8,015 nucleotides of DNA from an uncultured Collinsella sp. (lineage in GTDB: Bacteria > Actinomycetota > Coriobacteriia > Coriobacteriales > Coriobacteriaceae). This document shows positions 5,648 through 8,015 of the stretch, in pieces; the stretch's first letter is position 1, and each line of letters opens with the position of its first letter. The DNA lies in assembly GCA_900758885.1 (NCBI GenBank), contig CAAETD010000130.1:1-8015 (forward strand), written 5' to 3'. Made by a program: the position numbers and the translations under genes. The notes below the pieces were generated by a model. The model was not told the origin of the DNA and ran no database searches. It worked only from the letters and a program-made list of their open reading frames with translations.

Positions 5648-7075
5648 CTACTCCCCCTCTCTGGGCAGGTCAAACGCTTGCGCCGTCTCGTCGTACAGCG
5701 CGCGATAGTTGGCGAGCATCTGCTCGTGCAAAAAGTACGTGGCAACGCGACGCTGCCCGCGCTCCCCCATCTCAATGCGACGGGCGCGGCTCACGCACAT
5801 GCGCTCCATGGCATCAGCCAAGCCCTTGCGATACATGGGCGGCGTCACAAATCCCGCCACGCCAAAATCGTCGCCCGGGGCGCCTTCGAGCAGCTCGCGA
5901 CAGCAGCCCACCTCGGTCGTCACGCAGGGACGACGCGCTGCAAGCGACTCCAGCACGCTAAGCGGCTGGCCCTCGGAGATGCTCGTCAAAATTGTAAAGT
6001 CGAGCTTTTCCATGTACTCGACCACGTTAACGCGACCGGTAAAGATCAGGTCGCGCACGCCCAGGGTATCGACCAGCGCGTGGCACTCGGCGCCGTACTC
6101 TTCGTCGTCCACGCCGCCCATGATGTGCAGGCGCACCTTGGGCAGTCGCTCGTGCAGCTCAAAGAAGGCATAGATCATAGTCTTGACGTCCTTGATGGGC
6201 GCCAGGCGCACCACCGCGCCAATGTCCACCCAGCCGTCATCGGGCTTTAAGGGAATGTCCTTAAAGCGGTCGAACTGAATGCCGTTGGGGATGACCAGGC
6301 ATTTGTCCGCATCGCAGCCCATATCAATCTGCGTCTTGCGGGCGTTATGGAACAAACTCGTCACGCGGAAGGCGCGGCGGTAGGTCTCCTCCGAAAGCAG
6401 GTAGAAAAAGCGAATCCAGCGGTCCTTAAACGACGGCACCACCCAATCGGCGCGAATGATCTCTTCCTCGCGCTCGCGGGTATAGATGCCATGCTCGGTC
6501 AGCAGCACCGGCGCATGGTGAACGCTTGAGCCCAGGCAGGCGAGCAGGCCACCGTAGCCGGTCGAGATGGCATGGTACACATCGGCCACCGGCACCTCGC
6601 TGCCCAACAGGTAGAGCACGGGCAGCAACATGGAGCGCATGGTGTGGAATGCATCGGCAAAGGGCGTGTAGGGATACTCGGCCAGGCACACGTCGCGAAA
6701 GATATCCATAAACGTGCGGCTCTGCAAAAACGAGAGCGGATGCACGCGACGGCGGTGGAAGACATCGAATAACACGTCCCAGTCCGGATTGGAGAGCGAC
6801 ACCAGACGGCGTAGCGCCTCGCGCTCGCGGTCGTCAAAACTGGCTTCGTGCTGCTCACCCGAAAGCCGCAGGGCATCGTCCAGGAACACCTCGTGCACCT
6901 CGACCACGTTGCCGGGCAGCTCGTAGACAAATTTGCCGCGGTCGGCAGCATGCGCGCCAATCACCCACAGCACGAACTCGTGCTCGGGCATGGCCGTAAT
7001 GTAGCCGTGCATCCAGGTGGATACGCCGCCGTGTACATAGGGGTAGCAACCCTCGAGTACCAAGCAGATTCTCAT
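5648..7075 (-). CDS. pelF: PelF-family GT4 glycosyltransferase
   Basis: Cytosolic GT-B glycosyltransferase that polymerises the Pel backbone from a UDP-N-acetylhexosamine. The 475-residue protein begins with MRICLVLEGCYPYVHGGVS, matching the PelF-specific N-terminal domain (DUF3492; EGxYPYVxGGVSxW at 8-21). Further signatures are TEHGIYTRER (193-202), IPNGIQFDRF (262-271), the donor-site segment VVRLAPIKDVK (288-298) and the GT4 EX7E motif with E368 and E376 in SEGQPLSVLES. No membrane segment is evident; the length is close to the roughly 507 residues of Pseudomonas PelF. ATG 7075 overlaps the preceding gene's TGA as ATGA, with AAGGAGGG 9 nt upstream, so translation is coupled. UDP-GalNAc or UDP-GlcNAc as donor is inferred from characterised Pel systems, not visible here. 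Confidence 0.95.
   Translation of the reverse strand: MRICLVLEGCYPYVHGGVSTWMHGYITAMPEHEFVLWVIGAHAADRGKFVYELPGNVVEVHEVFLDDALRLSGEQHEASFDDREREALRRLVSLSNPDWDVLFDVFHRRRVHPLSFLQSRTFMDIFRDVCLAEYPYTPFADAFHTMRSMLLPVLYLLGSEVPVADVYHAISTGYGGLLACLGSSVHHAPVLLTEHGIYTREREEEIIRADWVVPSFKDRWIRFFYLLSEETYRRAFRVTSLFHNARKTQIDMGCDADKCLVIPNGIQFDRFKDIPLKPDDGWVDIGAVVRLAPIKDVKTMIYAFFELHERLPKVRLHIMGGVDDEEYGAECHALVDTLGVRDLIFTGRVNVVEYMEKLDFTILTSISEGQPLSVLESLAARRPCVTTEVGCCRELLEGAPGDDFGVAGFVTPPMYRKGLADAMERMCVSRARRIEMGERGQRRVATYFLHEQMLANYRALYDETAQAFDLPREGE
5651..5657 (-). promoter_or_regulatory. Shine-Dalgarno site that fixes the GTG start of pelG
   Basis: GGGGGAG on the minus strand lies 6 nt before GTG 5644 and overlaps the last codons of the glycosyltransferase gene. 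Together with the conserved MAGIGFEL N-terminus it settles the non-ATG start. Confidence 0.65.
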
Positions 7076-8015
7076 TTGTCGCTACCCTCCTTGCGCGCAA
7101 TGGTCACCGTCTTGTCCGTGGCCTTGATCAGGTACAGGTCGCCCGTCAGATGCGTAATCTCGCCACCCGTGACTGCGCCCGGCTCGCCGTCGTTGGCGCG
7201 GAACATGAGCCACGCCTCGTCGTAGAAATTGCCCAGGATAAGCGTCCAGGCATCTGCACTTGTATCCACGCTCACCGTAACCGACGAAAAGCGCTGGATA
7301 GCACCAGAGCATTCCGAGCCGGTCTGGCGACGCAGGTCGGGCGCAGACTTGGTAAGCCACTCCAGGTAGTCGGTCAGGCCACCCTTGTAGACCTCCCAGC
7401 CCTCCGTAGCGCCGCGATCGGGATCGAGCAGGTCGTCCGGGTGCATAAAGTGCGTGCTCACATAGTGCATGTTGAGCTCGGACACGGCTGCCAGGCGCAT
7501 ATAGGAATCGTCGACCATGCCGCCCGAGACAATGCGCGGCTGCTCCACAATGCCGTCGCTCGCCACGCCAAACTCCTGCACGTAGGGCAGGTCGGTGCCG
7601 TCCTCAAAATACGTACTGGCGATGGTCTTAATGCGCGGAACGTCGGTGCCGATAAGCTTGCGCGCACGGGCCGAAAGGATATTCGACGGCGGCACGTAGA
7701 CCGAGCCGTGCGCGTTGGGCAGCACCTCGTCCTGAAACGCGATAAGCTCGTTGAGCGATGCGACAAGCGTTTCCTTGTTCTTCCACGTCTTGTAGTCGTA
7801 CAACGTGCCGTAATCGGTGTCCCAGAGTGCCAGAGGCTGATGGTTGTAGCCGTGAAAGCCCAGCTCTCCGCCCATCTGCAGCAGCATGCCGCCAAAGTAG
7901 CGGAACTGTGTGGTATCGGCTTGGCGCGCGGGCTCGGTCTGGTTGACCGCGTCCTCGTAGTTTTCGATCATCACGCCGGTATAGCGAATGCCGTATTTTT
8001 GCGCGAGCTTTTGCA
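7072..8015 (-). CDS. DUF2194 / polysaccharide-deacetylase-like protein (5' end cut by window)
   Basis: C-terminal 313 residues of a larger protein; the reading frame is open to the right edge, so GTG 7974 is an internal codon, not the true start. Numbered from the edge, GGELGFHGYNHQPL (48-61) carries an HxxxH pair (H54, H58) of the kind that binds metal in CE4-type deacetylases. YVPPSN (106-111) resembles a substrate-groove motif, and THFMHPDDLLDPDR (187-200) a distal catalytic/metal loop. The last ~90 residues look beta-rich and may be a separate domain. The N-terminal Asp-bearing deacetylase motif and any signal peptide would lie outside the window. DUF2194 proteins accompany pelF in Gram-positive Pel-like loci, so a PelA-like role in deacetylating or trimming the polymer is inferred; a structural non-catalytic role is possible. 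Confidence 0.82.
   Translation of the reverse strand, partial: QKLAQKYGIRYTGVMIENYEDAVNQTEPARQADTTQFRYFGGMLLQMGGELGFHGYNHQPLALWDTDYGTLYDYKTWKNKETLVASLNELIAFQDEVLPNAHGSVYVPPSNILSARARKLIGTDVPRIKTIASTYFEDGTDLPYVQEFGVASDGIVEQPRIVSGGMVDDSYMRLAAVSELNMHYVSTHFMHPDDLLDPDRGATEGWEVYKGGLTDYLEWLTKSAPDLRRQTGSECSGAIQRFSSVTVSVDTSADAWTLILGNFYDEAWLMFRANDGEPGAVTGGEITHLTGDLYLIKATDKTVTIARKEGSDK

Larger units (their letters stand above)
894..8015 (-). other. Pel-like exopolysaccharide operon with CotH-VTC-DUF4956 tail (5' part outside window)
   Basis: Six co-directional genes are joined by a 4-nt overlap, a 3-nt gap, 11-nt and 14-nt overlaps and a 3-nt gap, with no room for internal promoters or terminators between genes. 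Each downstream gene has a purine-rich ribosome-binding site at or inside the end of its neighbour. The unit ends at the stem-loop at 865-886. No PelD- or PelE-like gene and no c-di-GMP-binding domain is visible in this part; these, and the promoter, would have to lie right of base 8015. Confidence 0.85.

Noticed and set aside
5678..6250. Plus-strand 190-codon open frame opposite pelF
   Set aside because: It is a codon-bias shadow of pelF with no family resemblance.
7072..7974. Taking GTG 7974 as the true start of the DUF2194 gene
   Set aside because: The frame is open to the window edge with plausible protein sequence (QKLAQKYGIRYTG) and no convincing ribosome-binding site precedes GTG 7974, so the gene is truncated by the window.
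1..8015. tRNA or rRNA genes, CRISPR arrays, insertion sequences, attachment sites
   Set aside because: I saw no cloverleaf-like sequence, regularly spaced repeats, transposase motifs or direct-repeat boundaries on either strand.

Overview
The window is GC-rich (roughly 60% by eye), densely coding, and every supported gene lies on the minus strand. Gene content, GTG/ATG start use with strong Shine-Dalgarno sites, and overlapping gene junctions suggest a high-GC Gram-positive gut-type actinobacterium, most likely a Coriobacteriia member such as Collinsella. That taxon is an inference from style, not a match to a named genome.

Layout in the direction of transcription (right to left): the window opens inside a DUF2194/polysaccharide-deacetylase-like gene (7072-8015, 5' end missing). 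It is followed by a PelF-type glycosyltransferase (5648-7075), a PelG-type polysaccharide transporter (4100-5644), a CotH-family kinase predicted to be a Tat-exported lipoprotein (2341-4110), a VTC-domain polyphosphate polymerase (1563-2354) and a DUF4956 membrane protein (894-1559). All five junctions are overlaps of 4 to 14 nt or gaps of 3 nt, each with a Shine-Dalgarno sequence inside or just before the upstream gene's end, so the six genes read as one translationally coupled operon. Its promoter and first genes lie beyond base 8015.

The operon couples a Pel-like exopolysaccharide core (PelF polymerises, PelG exports, the DUF2194 protein probably deacetylates or processes) to a three-gene tail: surface kinase, polyphosphate polymerase and membrane partner. 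This combination is the most interesting part of the window. It suggests that polymer export is linked to a phosphorylation or polyphosphate step at the cell envelope, though nothing in the sequence proves that the two halves act on one product.

Downstream, 656-893 is non-coding and structured: a 9-bp stem-loop just after the operon's stop codon, then a nested inverted repeat (751-837), then a promoter and a perfect cre/LacI-type operator (671-684). These precede a separate, truncated LacI-family repressor gene (1-655) that is probably autoregulated and not part of the Pel-like operon.
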